NCBI GenBank assembly: GCA_947626735.1 | Contig: CANQTK010000013.1 | Span: 1 to 34,394 of the forward strand | Reading direction: 5' to 3' | DNA length: 34,394 bases | Origin: an uncultured Clostridia bacterium | Lineage (GTDB): Bacteria; Bacillota; Clostridia; TANB77; CAG-508 | In this document: in pieces, positions 1 to 7,053 of the stretch | Layout: the number at the start of each line of letters is the position of its first letter | How positions within the stretch are numbered: position 1 is the first letter of the stretch | The notes under the pieces: generated by a model | What the model was told of the DNA's origin: nothing | What the model saw: only the letters and a program-made list of their open reading frames with translations | Databases searched by the model: none | Translations under genes and position numbers: made by a program

Positions 1-111
1 ATCTTACAATAGTTGTTAATGTAGAACTAAATTATCTTTATTTTTTAGTAAATAGATTTTACTTTTTTAATTGACGATGATAATTTTTACATGAAAAAAT
101 GTTTAAAGTGG

Positions 112-140
112 TTGACAACTTGGGTAAAATAAGTTAAAAT
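112..140 (+). promoter_or_regulatory. Promoter of the tRNA-His/tRNA-Gln unit
   Basis: TTGACA at 112-117, a 17-bp spacer and TAAAAT at 135-140 make a good sigma-A-type promoter, placing the transcript start about 13 nt before tRNA-His. Bases 1-111 hold nothing I can recognise. Confidence 0.75.
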
Positions 141-159
141 AGTAAATGCATGTGGAAAT

Positions 160-237
160 GGTGGATTTAGCGTAGTTGGTTAACGCGCCAGTTTGTGGCA
201 CTGGAGACCATGGGTTCGAGTCCCATATTCCACCCCA
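160..237 (+). tRNA. tRNA-His (anticodon GTG)
   Basis: The cloverleaf folds fully: D-stem GCGT/ACGC, anticodon stem CCAGT/ACTGG with loop TTGTGGC, T-stem ATGGG/CCCAT with TTCGAGT, and an encoded CCA at 235-237. The extra G at position -1 (base 160) facing a C discriminator is the tRNA-His identity signature. The acceptor stem has one T-T mismatch (pair 6-67). Confidence 0.95.
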
Positions 238-244
238 TTATTAT

Positions 245-319
245 TGGGCTGTAGCCAAGCGGTAAGGCACCAGACTTTGACTCTGGCATGCGCTAGTTCG
301 AATCTAGCCAGCCCAGCCA
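245..319 (+). tRNA. tRNA-Gln (anticodon TTG)
   Basis: Acceptor TGGGCTG/CAGCCCA, D-stem GCCA/GGC, anticodon stem CCAGA/TCTGG with loop CTTTGAC, T-stem GCTAG/CTAGC and an encoded CCA. It lies 7 nt after tRNA-His and is probably co-transcribed from the promoter at 112-140. A CGG in its D-loop is non-coding. Confidence 0.95.
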
Positions 320-322
320 ATA

Positions 323-360
323 AAAGCAACTTTCAATATTTTTGAAAGTTGCTTTTTTTT
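323..360 (+). terminator. Rho-independent terminator after the tRNAs
   Basis: A perfect stem of about 13 bp (AAAGCAACTTTCAA pairing with TTGAAAGTTGCTTT) is followed by a T run. The T run overlaps the hicA stop codon on the other strand, so it also separates the convergent units. Confidence 0.9.
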
Positions 361-595
361 AATTTTTCTCAATAAATTTTATAAATTCTTTTTCATCAAT
401 TTCTAATTGTTTTAGTATAGCAGAAAATAAACCTGGAGTTAAAATTGCATTGGAATGTATTGCTACTGTACTATTTTTGTTATTCTTATCATTTACTACT
501 TTATGATGTGAACCATGTGTAGAAAGCTCTGTGCATCCATATCTTTTTAGATATTTTAAAAAATCTTTTGCTCTTATCCTTGGAATTTTAGGCAT
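359..595 (-). CDS. hicA: HicA-family toxin (putative mRNA interferase)
   Basis: This 78-aa protein matches the HicA/YcfA dsRBD-like fold. It has the N-terminal segment around PKIPRIRAKDFLKYLKRYG, then GSHHKV with the catalytic-type histidine, then a C-terminal TPGLFSAILKQLEID stretch typical of the family. HicA toxins cleave mRNA and are neutralised by HicB. Its start overlaps the end of hicB by 8 nt, which suggests translational coupling. The antitoxin comes first here, the reverse of the E. coli order but common in Gram-positives. Length and catalytic His look intact. Confidence 0.88.
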   Translation of the reverse strand: MPKIPRIRAKDFLKYLKRYGCTELSTHGSHHKVVNDKNNKNSTVAIHSNAILTPGLFSAILKQLEIDEKEFIKFIEKN

Positions 596-794
596 AAGAA
601 AGCTCCAATTCTATTTGATCTATCTTTTCTTTTTCTTCTAGGTTATCATTATAATATAAATAGATAGATTCCATCATTAATTTTTTTAGCTGTTCAACTG
701 ATTTTGCTTGGGCAAAACAACCTTGTAATTCTGGACATTCTCCCCAATAAATATTATTTTCTTTATGCACAATAATCGTATAAGTTTTTTTCAT
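588..794 (-). CDS. hicB: HicB-family antitoxin (short form)
   Basis: A 68-aa protein starting MKKTYTIIVHKE. The ATG at 794 follows AAAAGGAGAA at a good distance; upstream codons in this frame lack such a site and are not used. The segment YWGECPELQGCFAQAKSVEQ is the typical partial RNase-H-like HicB fold. There is no C-terminal HTH or ribbon-helix-helix domain, so DNA binding and autoregulation are not evident. It is the upstream gene of the pair and presumably neutralises HicA. Confidence 0.85.
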   Translation of the reverse strand: MKKTYTIIVHKENNIYWGECPELQGCFAQAKSVEQLKKLMMESIYLYYNDNLEEKEKIDQIELELSYA

Positions 795-909
795 TCTATT
801 TTCTCCTTTTATACTATTATATAAAAACTTAAATAACTTATACATTTTTCTTCCCTCTTTCTACATAGAATATATAATAAAATTAACATAATGATAAGGT
901 GTTGTTTTT

Positions 910-937
910 ATTATATCATTTTACTACGCTTTGTCAA
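910..937 (-). promoter_or_regulatory. hicBA promoter
   Basis: On the minus strand TTGACA (932-937), a 16-bp spacer and TATAAT (910-915) form a near-consensus promoter pointing at hicB, leaving a leader of about 110 nt. Confidence 0.75.
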
Positions 938-945
938 TAATTTAT

Positions 946-963
946 TTCCGACACAATTCGACA
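946..963 (-). promoter_or_regulatory. Tandem Spo0A-box-like motifs upstream of hicBA
   Basis: On the minus strand TGTCGAA (957-963) and TGTCGGA (947-953) repeat at exactly 10 bp, starting 9 bp upstream of the hicBA -35. TGTCGAA is the core of the known 0A box. Similar single motifs occur at 1070-1076 and 32064-32070. Binding is inferred from sequence only. Confidence 0.35.
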
Positions 964-1136
964 CTATACTCTTTTTGTTTTTTTATTTAAAATATTTTTA
1001 CTATCACTTTTTCTATAAAAATCAATAGATACAGAAATTTTCCAAAAAAATTTTATGTCATTTACAAGTTTCGACATACTTTGCATTTTTCATTTGATAT
1101 ATTAAAAACCTACTGCAAATTGAAAAGAGGTGTATT

Positions 1137-1325
1137 ATGCGTAATTTACTAGAAAATGTGATTCCTAGAAAGAAAGATTCTATGATAGGTAAAAAATGTG
1201 GAACTGTTACTGTTTCTGTTTACAAAGAGAAATCTACAGGTTCTCCTATTTTCTATATTCAATCTGATAACGAAGATGTTCTTCCTATTTCTTATGTCAT
1301 TGAAGATGTATTATCTCTGTACTAG
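1137..1325 (+). CDS. Small hypothetical protein, 62 aa
   Basis: I do not recognise this protein. The ATG follows AAAAGAGGTG at suitable spacing, the ORF is followed at once by a terminator-like hairpin, and composition is balanced and protein-like (basic N-terminus, then a predicted beta-rich middle around GTVTVSVYKEKSTG and an acidic C-terminus). No signal peptide, membrane segment or metal motif is visible. It is a stand-alone unit convergent with dut. No clear promoter was found. A longer ORF overlapping it in another frame (1198-1578) runs antisense to dut and is not supported. Confidence 0.55.
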   Translation: MRNLLENVIPRKKDSMIGKKCGTVTVSVYKEKSTGSPIFYIQSDNEDVLPISYVIEDVLSLY

Positions 1326-1354
1326 GCTAACTCAATACCTGTTAGTCTTTTTTT
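1325..1354 (+). terminator. Terminator after the 62-aa ORF
   Basis: GGCTAAC and GTTAGTC pair across a 9-nt loop (one G-T pair), followed by seven T. It supports the upstream small ORF as a real transcription unit. Confidence 0.6.
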
Positions 1355-1362
1355 ATGCTTCT

Positions 1363-1824
1363 TTATTTACTAGTAGAACCAAATCCACCCGTTCTTTCTC
1401 CCTCTGCTATATCATTATCAGCTACAAAATATTTTTGAAAGATAGCTTGTCCAATACAATCTCCTTTTTTTATTTCGATATCTTCATCCTTTACATTAAA
1501 AAAGGCAAACATGATGTGTCCATCATTATCTGGATTCCCATAATAGTCTTTATCAATAACCCCTATACTATTGGCTAAAATTAATCCTTTCTTTCCTGGG
1601 TTGGAACTTCTATTAGCTAAAATTAACACTTCGTCGTCTTGCATATAAGCTTTTATTCCTGTTTTAATTAAAGTTGGTTTCATTCCTTTATGAAAAGATG
1701 GTACAACGCAGTCTTCTGCTGCTTCTACATCATATCCTGCAGAATATTTTGTTTTTCTAACAGGAAGATGAATTTCTTTATCTTCAAATCCTTTTGCTAC
1801 TTCAAATCCTCTTATTTTTTCCAT
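1363..1824 (-). CDS. dut: dUTP diphosphatase (trimeric dUTPase)
   Basis: The 153-aa protein hydrolyses dUTP to dUMP and pyrophosphate, keeping uracil out of DNA and feeding dTMP synthesis. All five family motifs are visible in order: AGYDVEAAED, NRSSNPGKKG, GVIDKDYYGN with an adjacent DNDG, GQAIFQKY, and the Gly-rich C-terminal arm GERTGGFGSTSK. The form with NRSSNPGKKG and GNPDNDG is the Firmicutes/phage-like branch. AAGGAAAG precedes the ATG. The gene appears monocistronic. Confidence 0.93.
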   Translation of the reverse strand: MEKIRGFEVAKGFEDKEIHLPVRKTKYSAGYDVEAAEDCVVPSFHKGMKPTLIKTGIKAYMQDDEVLILANRSSNPGKKGLILANSIGVIDKDYYGNPDNDGHIMFAFFNVKDEDIEIKKGDCIGQAIFQKYFVADNDIAEGERTGGFGSTSK

Positions 1825-1981
1825 GTTACAACTTTCCTTTCTTTTAGGAATAATTTTTCATTTAACGTAATTACTGAGCCTATTATTTTTTCAATTTATT
1901 CCTTATTTATTTTTCTTTCTTATTTTTTCATTTTTCACTCTTTTTGTCAATCTTTTTCCTTAATTTTTTAGTCCCTTTATC

Positions 1982-2010
1982 TTGACTTTTTGTGTTTTCT
2001 ATAATATAAC
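1982..2010 (+). promoter_or_regulatory. Rubrerythrin promoter
   Basis: TTGACT at 1982-1987, a 17-bp spacer and TATAAC at 2005-2010. It gives an untranslated leader of about 90 nt before the rubrerythrin ATG. I see no clear PerR box. Confidence 0.6.
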
Positions 2011-2061
2011 TATGAAAGCAAAATGAAAGGAATTTCATTTCTATTTCAAAAATAAATTTTG

Positions 2062-2081
2062 TGCCTTTTGCATAAAAGGCA
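2062..2081 (+). promoter_or_regulatory. Perfect hairpin in the rubrerythrin leader
   Basis: TGCCTTTT and AAAAGGCA form an 8-bp perfect stem with a GCAT tetraloop, ending a few bases before the AGGGAAAGGA ribosome site. There is no U tract, so it is not a terminator; it may stabilise the mRNA or modulate ribosome access. Confidence 0.5.
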
Positions 2082-2103
2082 GGGAAAGGAATGGTTAAAA
2101 ATT

Positions 2104-2637
2104 ATGGAATTAAAAGGATCAAAAACAGAAGCAAATTTAAAAGCTGCATTTTCTGGAGAGTCAGAAGCAAGAAATAAATACACTTATTTTGCAAGTGTAG
2201 CAAAAAAAGAAGGTTATGAGCAAATCGCTGCTATTTTCTTAGAAACAGCAGAAAATGAAAAGGAACATGCTAAATTACATTTCAAATATTTAAATGGTAT
2301 TGGAGATACCATGCAAAACTTAGCTGCTGCCGCTGCTGGCGAAAACTATGAATGGACCGATATGTACGATACATTTGCAAAAGAAGCAGATGAAGAAGGC
2401 TTTAAAGAAATTGCTGCTACCTTTAGAGGAATTGCTGCTATTGAAAAAGAACATGAAGAAAGATATAGAAAGTTATTAGAAAACGTTCAAAGTGGAGAAG
2501 TATTCAAAAAAGGAAGCATTGTCATTTGGAAATGCAGAAACTGCGGACATATTGTTGTTGGAACAGAAGCTCCAAAAATTTGCCCAGTTTGCAAACACCC
2601 ACAAGCTTACTTTGAAATAAAAGCAGAAAACTATTAA
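2104..2637 (+). CDS. rbr: Rubrerythrin (diiron peroxidase with rubredoxin-like domain)
   Basis: A 177-aa protein that reduces H2O2 in the cytoplasm of anaerobes. The N-terminal ferritin-like four-helix domain carries the diiron ligands in [16 protein letters not shown] and EKEHEERY. The C-terminal domain holds two CxxC knuckles (CRNCGH and CPVCKH) for the mononuclear Fe site. The start at [12 protein letters not shown] is the family start; an ATG-type codon upstream at 2059 falls in the leader hairpin and is rejected. Promoter, leader and terminator make it monocistronic. Confidence 0.95.
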   Translation: MELKGSKTEANLKAAFSGESEARNKYTYFASVAKKEGYEQIAAIFLETAENEKEHAKLHFKYLNGIGDTMQNLAAAAAGENYEWTDMYDTFAKEADEEGFKEIAATFRGIAAIEKEHEERYRKLLENVQSGEVFKKGSIVIWKCRNCGHIVVGTEAPKICPVCKHPQAYFEIKAENY

Positions 2638-2642
2638 AATAC

Positions 2643-2676
2643 AAAAAGGAAAGTTTTAATTGAACTTTCCTTTTTT
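2643..2676 (+). terminator. Terminator after rubrerythrin
   Basis: AAAAAGGAAAGTT pairs with AACTTTCCTTTTT, followed by a T run. The run of A at the 5' side makes it potentially bidirectional, also serving the convergent esterase gene. Confidence 0.85.
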
Positions 2677-2687
2677 CATTCATTTTT

Positions 2688-3635
2688 TTATTCATTTATC
2701 CATTCTGTTGAAAGATTCATGGCAGCTCTGCAAGCATTGGTTGCATTTAAACTATTTAACATCACAAAATCATGAATCATCCCTTGAAATCTAACTTGTG
2801 TTACCTCATTTCCTGCTTTTCTTAATTGATTAGCAAAAGCTTCTCCTTCGTCTCTTAATACATCTGCTTCTCCATTTAAAATCATGGTTGGTGGCAAATC
2901 TTTTAATTGTTCTAAACTTGCTTTTAACGGTCTCATAAGAATGGAATTTCTTTTTTCCTTATTTGGCTCATAGTTATCCCAAAACCATTTCATACCATCA
3001 CGAGTTAAATAATAATTCGTAGCAAATTCAAGATAGGAATCGGTATTAAAATTATCATCTGTGACAGGATAATATAATAGTTGTTTATATATTTTAGGTC
3101 CATTTTGGAACTTGGAAAGTAGGCTCATTGCAATTGCCATATTTCCTCCTACACTATCGCCAGCAACTGTTAAATAGCGCATATCTGCATGAATAGCATA
3201 ATACTGCAAAATAGTAGGAATTTGATTGAGAATAGAGTAACATTGTTCTATAGCAACTGGAAATTTTGCTTCTGGAGAACGCGTATATTCTGGAAATATG
3301 ACGACAGAATTGGTTCTATAAGCTAACTCTCTTACTAATTTTTCATGTGTATGGAAACTTCCAAATACCCAACCTGCGCCATGAATATAGAAAATGATAT
3401 TTCTTGCCCTTGCTTCATAAGAAGGAGTAACTACATATACCTCTATTTTACCATGGCAATTCGTATCTATAGAAGTTATTTTTACCTCTGCTGGATACTG
3501 ATACACTTTACTATTTTGTGCCTCTTCTAATACTTTTCTTCCCTCTTCTACTGGGAGTTGATAAATGTATGGTGGAATAGACGCTTGCTTTGCTACCTCA
3601 TAAGCAGCTTTTTCTAATACAATTTCATTCTTCAT
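2688..3635 (-). CDS. Alpha/beta hydrolase, HSL-type esterase/lipase
   Basis: A carboxylesterase-like enzyme of about 315 aa (alpha/beta-hydrolase-3 family). Visible elements: oxyanion-hole motif HGAGW (residues about 85-89, a variant of HGGGF), nucleophile elbow GDSVGG (Ser near 161), the acid in EADVLRDEGE and the catalytic His in GMIHDF. No signal peptide, so it is probably cytoplasmic. The substrate cannot be read from sequence. ATG at 3635 lies 9 nt after GGAG; a TTG one codon upstream is a less likely start. Appears monocistronic. Confidence 0.88.
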   Translation of the reverse strand: MKNEIVLEKAAYEVAKQASIPPYIYQLPVEEGRKVLEEAQNSKVYQYPAEVKITSIDTNCHGKIEVYVVTPSYEARARNIIFYIHGAGWVFGSFHTHEKLVRELAYRTNSVVIFPEYTRSPEAKFPVAIEQCYSILNQIPTILQYYAIHADMRYLTVAGDSVGGNMAIAMSLLSKFQNGPKIYKQLLYYPVTDDNFNTDSYLEFATNYYLTRDGMKWFWDNYEPNKEKRNSILMRPLKASLEQLKDLPPTMILNGEADVLRDEGEAFANQLRKAGNEVTQVRFQGMIHDFVMLNSLNATNACRAAMNLSTEWINE

Positions 3636-3756
3636 CAATAAAATCTCCTTTTTTAGTTTATTATATGAAACTTTATAGAATAAGTTCTATAAAAAAATAA
3701 TTGAAAAAAGGGACAAGTTGTGATAGAGTATCAATAATAAAAAAGGAGGAAATGAT

Positions 3757-4296
3757 ATGAAAAGTTTATTAAAAAAATCAGGTTGGTCAGATATACTAGT
3801 ATCTGTAGTATTTGCCCTTATTGCTATTTTTATGATAATAAAACCAGATTCTGCAACAAAAATAATTTCTTATATCTTAGGAGGAATTTTTGCTATTTAT
3901 GGTGTTATTAAAATTATAAATTATTTTGTAGCAAAAGGAAAATATGATTTTTACAATTATGATTTATTATATGGAATTATTGCTATTATTATTGGCCTAA
4001 TTACTATCTTTTATAGTGGTCTTATTGAAACTATGTTTCGTATGATAATAGGAATTTGGATTGTGTATAGTGGACTTTTAAGATTATCTTTATCTTTTAA
4101 ATTACATCGTGCAGAGGTTCTTATTTGGAGTACTTCACTTATTTTATCTATTCTTATTATCATTGGTGGTTTGTACATGATATTTGAAAGTGGCGCTTTA
4201 ATTGTAACGATTGCTATTATTATGCTTATGTATTCTATTATTGATTTAGTAGAAAGTGTTATTTTCGTAAAATATGTAGATAAGATGGTGCAATAA
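3757..4296 (+). CDS. DUF308/HdeD-like integral membrane protein
   Basis: A 179-aa hydrophobic protein with about six predicted transmembrane helices, each near 20 residues, in the paired-helix arrangement of the HdeD/DUF308 family. Repeated glycine-rich turns such as ILGGIFAIYGVIKII support this. HdeD is linked to acid resistance in E. coli; the role in Clostridia is unknown and I do not assign one. AAAAAGGAGGAAATGAT gives a very strong ribosome site. The following sua5 gene starts 3 nt after its stop, so the two are probably co-transcribed and coupled. Confidence 0.8.
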   Translation: MKSLLKKSGWSDILVSVVFALIAIFMIIKPDSATKIISYILGGIFAIYGVIKIINYFVAKGKYDFYNYDLLYGIIAIIIGLITIFYSGLIETMFRMIIGIWIVYSGLLRLSLSFKLHRAEVLIWSTSLILSILIIIGGLYMIFESGALIVTIAIIMLMYSIIDLVESVIFVKYVDKMVQ

Positions 4297-4299
4297 TAC

Positions 4300-5336
4300 A
4301 TGATGCAAATTTATGATTGGAAAAATAATATTAATGAAAATGAATTAAATAACGTAATAGAAAATTTAAAAAATAATAGTTTAGTTATACTTCCTACTGA
4401 AACAGTCTATGGTCTTGCTGCAAGTGCATTTTCAGACGAGGCCTGTAAAAAAATATTTACTGTTAAGGGTAGAGCACAAGATAACCCTTTAATCGTTCAT
4501 GTAGCAAATAAGAAAATGATTGAGGAAATTGCAGAAAAACCAAATGAAATAGAAGAAAAACTAATTGATTGTTTTATGCCTGGACCATTTACACTTATAT
4601 TAAATAAGAAAAAATGTATTTGCGATACTGTAACTTGCTTTCGGACAAACGGTTGGTATTAGAATGCCTAGTCATAAAATTATTCATAAAGTGATTGAAA
4701 AAAGCAACATTCCTCTTGCAGCACCTAGTGCAAACCTATCTATGAAACCTAGCGGAACTTGTATAGAAGATATAAAAGAAGATTTTTATAATAAAGTAGA
4801 TATTCTAGTAGATGGTGGCAAATGTAATATTGGAATTGAATCTACGGTTGTAAAAGTAGTAGATGGAGTTCCCGTTATTCTTAGACCTGGATTTGTTACT
4901 GAAGATGATATCAAGAATGTTGTTCGGTAGTGTTAAACTTAGTGATAACTTATTTCGAAAAATAAAAGAAAATGAAAAAGTAGAAAGTCCAGGTATGAAG
5001 TATAGGCATTATGCACCTAAAACAAAATGCATATTGGTGAAAAATGATGCAGACCAAATATCTAAGATAAATAATCTTTTAATTTCTAAATTTCCTAATT
5101 GTTGTGTATTAGGATTTGCAGAAGATAAAGAATATATCAATGTTCCTAACGATAGATTTATTAGTTTAGGAAGTAAAAATAATCTACAAGAAGTTTCTAG
5201 TAATATTTTTTCTAGTTTAAGAGAAGTAGATCGACTAAATTGTGATGTTGCCATTATTGAAGGCTTAGAAGAAAAAAATTTAGGACTTAGCATCATGAAT
5301 AGACTAGTTAGAGCTTGTGAAAATAATGTTATATAA
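4300..5336 (+). CDS. ywlC: L-threonylcarbamoyladenylate synthase, Sua5/YwlC long form, needing two +1 shifts
   Basis: The enzyme makes threonylcarbamoyl-AMP from Thr, bicarbonate and ATP for the t6A37 tRNA modification. Reading needs three frames: 4300-4644, 4643-4927 and 4926-5336. Joined, they give 344 aa, close to the 346 aa of B. subtilis YwlC. YrdC-domain motifs: LPTETVYGLA, KGRAQDNPLIVH, PSANLSMKPSG, GIESTVVKV, LRPGFVTEDD; then a linker and the C-terminal Sua5 domain with SPGMKYRHYAPK. Both shifts are the same type: an in-frame CGG whose C must be skipped (codons 115 and 209). No other defect is visible. Either recoded and functional, a pseudogene, or mis-sequenced; see findings. The start is coupled to the upstream gene. 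Confidence 0.85.
4642..4645 (+). other. +1 shift site 1 of sua5 (CGGA)
   Basis: Frame arrives as tgc-ttt-CGG. Skipping C gives tgc-ttt-gga-caa-acg-gtt, restoring TVGIRMPSH, which is conserved in the family. Unshifted reading stops 18 nt later. Confidence 0.8.
4925..4928 (+). other. +1 shift site 2 of sua5 (CGGT)
   Basis: Frame arrives as gtt-gtt-CGG-tag. Skipping C gives gtt-gtt-ggt-agt-gtt-aaa and opens the complete Sua5 C-terminal domain. Unshifted reading hits TAG as the very next codon. Confidence 0.8.
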
Positions 5337-5345
5337 GCAAAAAAA

Positions 5346-5459
5346 ATAGTTAAATGGTCTTAAGTATGATCCTAACACATAGCACTTACCTAGATTATGG
5401 CATACAAAAAGGACTTACTGTTTAACTATATTAAGTGTAACATTTTAGAATTCTAAAAT
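5346..5459 (+). repeat. Inverted repeats in the 5337-5705 gap
   Basis: ATAGTTAAA (5346-5354) and TTTAACTAT (5421-5429) enclose a 66-nt segment that could fold further (CATA/TATG inner pairing). Just after it ATTTTAGAA/TTCTAAAAT is a perfect 18-bp palindrome (5442-5459). Neither has a proper U tail. It could be a structured RNA or a mobile-element scar; I cannot match it to a known riboswitch. Confidence 0.4.
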
Positions 5460-5488
5460 TAATAAAAATTTTTAAAAAAATTATACTT

Positions 5489-5650
5489 ATGTGTAAAGAC
5501 AGAGATTATGCACAAGCAATAACATTAGCATTTTCTGATGCAATAGGTCCTGAAATTGATAAAAATTAAATTCCTAGAAGAAGTTATTATCAACATTTTC
5601 ATATAGATGATAAGCATAGACACCCACACATATTGTTCTATGGCACATAA
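5489..5650 (+). pseudogene. Relic of an unidentified gene with an internal stop
   Basis: An open stretch beginning MCKDRDYAQAITLAF reads to a TAA at 5567-5569 and then continues in the same frame as IPRRSYYQHFHIDDKHRHPH and a few more residues to TAA at 5648. The His-rich second half looks like the end of a small nuclease or toxin-type domain, but I cannot name a family. There is no ribosome site near the ATG. It lies directly upstream of the 263-aa orphan, so the two may be remains of one toxin/immunity-like module. This is inference. Confidence 0.35.
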
Positions 5651-5705
5651 TAAGATACTATGTAGAACAACTACATAAAAAATAAAGTACACAAGGAGAA
5701 AGAAA

Positions 5706-6497
5706 ATGATTTGTATTATAAAAGAAAATCCTAAACATAAAAAATATAGAAATTTAATAACATATTCCATAAAAAAAAGCGATGTAGTTATGTTTGTTTT
5801 TAGAAGAGATCGATATATAAAATGTGCAAATTATGATATTATAAACAAAATCAGTAATATATTAAATGTACCAATTGAAGATATAGAATCTAACTATATA
5901 AAGTATATCAATCATGAATATAAGAATTTATATAATAATATACACTTAATATTAGGAAAACAATTAAATTTAGTTTATGCTTTACACAAAGAATCAAAAA
6001 TAGAAATAGACAAATTGATAAAAGAACGACTAATTTATAATATAGAAGAAGAAATTAAAGCAAAAAAAAATCTATTACTTCAAGAAAAGTCTATTGGCAG
6101 TTTAAAAGAAAAATTTAAAAAATATTTAATTAAAGAAAGACATAATCCAAGATGGATAGGCACTGAAGTATATATGAATACGAATCAAGGTGAATCTTTA
6201 AAATATAAGGAACAATACTTATATGATATATGCTTTTATAGAGCTTGTCCTGAGATAGAAGAATTCTTATTACATACTGTAGATTCTTTATATGATTTTA
6301 AACCTCCATATTTACCAGAAGATATTTCTTTCTTTAAAGAAGGATATTGTTGGCTAAATACAATAACTCATGAAAAAATAGGATACATATATATAAAAGA
6401 TATAAACGAATATAAAGATATAATAGATATAGGAATAAAAATCGAAAAATATGATAATTGTAATCAAAATGATGAGGAACTTTATGAAAATTATTAA
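5706..6497 (+). CDS. Hypothetical protein, 263 aa, possibly frameshifted near its end
   Basis: I do not recognise it. The ATG follows AAGGAGAAAGAAA, a good ribosome site. The protein is Lys/Ile/Tyr-rich, soluble, helical in the first half (a coiled-coil-like charged stretch around residues 95-150) and mixed later, with FYRACPEIEEF and LPEDISFFKEGYCW as distinctive segments. Codon use is even more AT-rich than neighbours, suggesting acquired DNA. After its stop, another frame stays open from 6491 to 6622, so a one-base deletion near 6491 may have removed about 43 C-terminal residues. This shift has no CGG and is unlike those in sua5 and feoAB. Confidence 0.55.
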   Translation: MICIIKENPKHKKYRNLITYSIKKSDVVMFVFRRDRYIKCANYDIINKISNILNVPIEDIESNYIKYINHEYKNLYNNIHLILGKQLNLVYALHKESKIEIDKLIKERLIYNIEEEIKAKKNLLLQEKSIGSLKEKFKKYLIKERHNPRWIGTEVYMNTNQGESLKYKEQYLYDICFYRACPEIEEFLLHTVDSLYDFKPPYLPEDISFFKEGYCWLNTITHEKIGYIYIKDINEYKDIIDIGIKIEKYDNCNQNDEELYENY

Positions 6498-6622
6498 ATA
6501 GTTTAGACTTTTTAAAAGACAAACATATTCATCAACCAAATATGATAGGACAATATTTAATATTTAGAAAAGTAGGTAATTACAGCATTGGAGAATTTTC
6601 GACAGAAAGTGAAAGAATATGA
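6491..6622 (+). pseudogene. Detached C-terminal fragment of the 263-aa gene
   Basis: Starting within the stop region of the preceding ORF but one frame away, the sequence stays open and reads LLNSLDFLKDKHIHQPNMIG, continuing to a TGA at 6620. Composition matches the upstream protein. It has no start codon or ribosome site at its beginning. It is best explained as the original C-terminus, separated by a single-base loss in ttattaaat. Confidence 0.4.
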
Positions 6623-6746
6623 AAGTGGGTTAGAAATTTTAAGTTCGTTTTTTATAACAAAAGTAATTATTATAATACTCAAATGTACTTGATATAAAAT
6701 TAAAAAATGATATTATTCTTATAAATAACAAAAAAGGACAATAACT

Positions 6747-6983
6747 ATGAAAAAAGGTGATGAAAAAGGAAAAGTTGAATTAAAAATAATATTGAAAATT
6801 CTAAAAATTGTTATATGGATTGCTCTAATTCTACTTGTTTTAAATATGATTAGATGGGTTATAGTGTATATCTATAATACAATCAGTGATTTTTATCCTT
6901 CCTATTTTTCTATAATAAATAACAATATCTACATTAGAATCTGTATATGTAGTTGTATTATATTTTTCATATTGTCTCACTAA
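6747..6983 (+). CDS. Small hypothetical membrane protein, 78 aa
   Basis: The charged N-terminus (MKKGDEKGKVELK) is followed by two hydrophobic segments (about residues 15-40 and 58-77). No family is recognised. The upstream AAAAAGGAC, about 10 nt before ATG, is a moderate ribosome site. It is very AT-rich and lies in the relic-rich island, convergent with feoB. Could be a chance ORF; the clean charge-then-TM pattern makes me keep it. Confidence 0.4.
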   Translation: MKKGDEKGKVELKIILKILKIVIWIALILLVLNMIRWVIVYIYNTISDFYPSYFSIINNNIYIRICICSCIIFFILSH

Positions 6984-6990
6984 AAGTATA

Positions 6991-7024
6991 ACAAAAAAGC
7001 AAATGATTGTAAACAATCACTTGC
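6991..7024 (-). terminator. Terminator of feoB
   Basis: On the minus strand GCAAGTGATTGT pairs with ACAATCATTTGC (one internal wobble) and is followed by TTTTTTG. It sits 30 nt after the feoB stop. Confidence 0.75.
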
Positions 7025-7053
7025 TAAAACCTACTACACAATTACTTTATTTC

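Noticed and set aside
246..275. CGG in the tRNA-Gln D-loop and other intergenic CGG/CCG words
   Set aside because: Non-coding, so not relevant to the CGG decoding pattern.
1198..1578. 126-aa plus-strand ORF overlapping the 62-aa gene and dut
   Set aside because: It starts inside a better-supported small ORF, runs antisense to dut and has no ribosome site.
4300..5336. Ordinary pseudogene decay of sua5, feoA and feoB
   Set aside because: All breaks are the same +1 C before GG; no nonsense mutation, deletion or other indel is seen over more than 3.4 kb of reconstructed coding sequence. Not fully excluded, but poorly supported.
5346..5429. Riboswitch in the gap after sua5
   Set aside because: An outer stem exists but no conserved core of a known class could be matched, and no gene with a fitting function follows.
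6486..6502. -1 programmed frameshift at the end of the 263-aa gene
   Set aside because: No X-XXY-YYZ slippery heptamer in frame and no downstream stem or pseudoknot visible; a one-base deletion explains it better.
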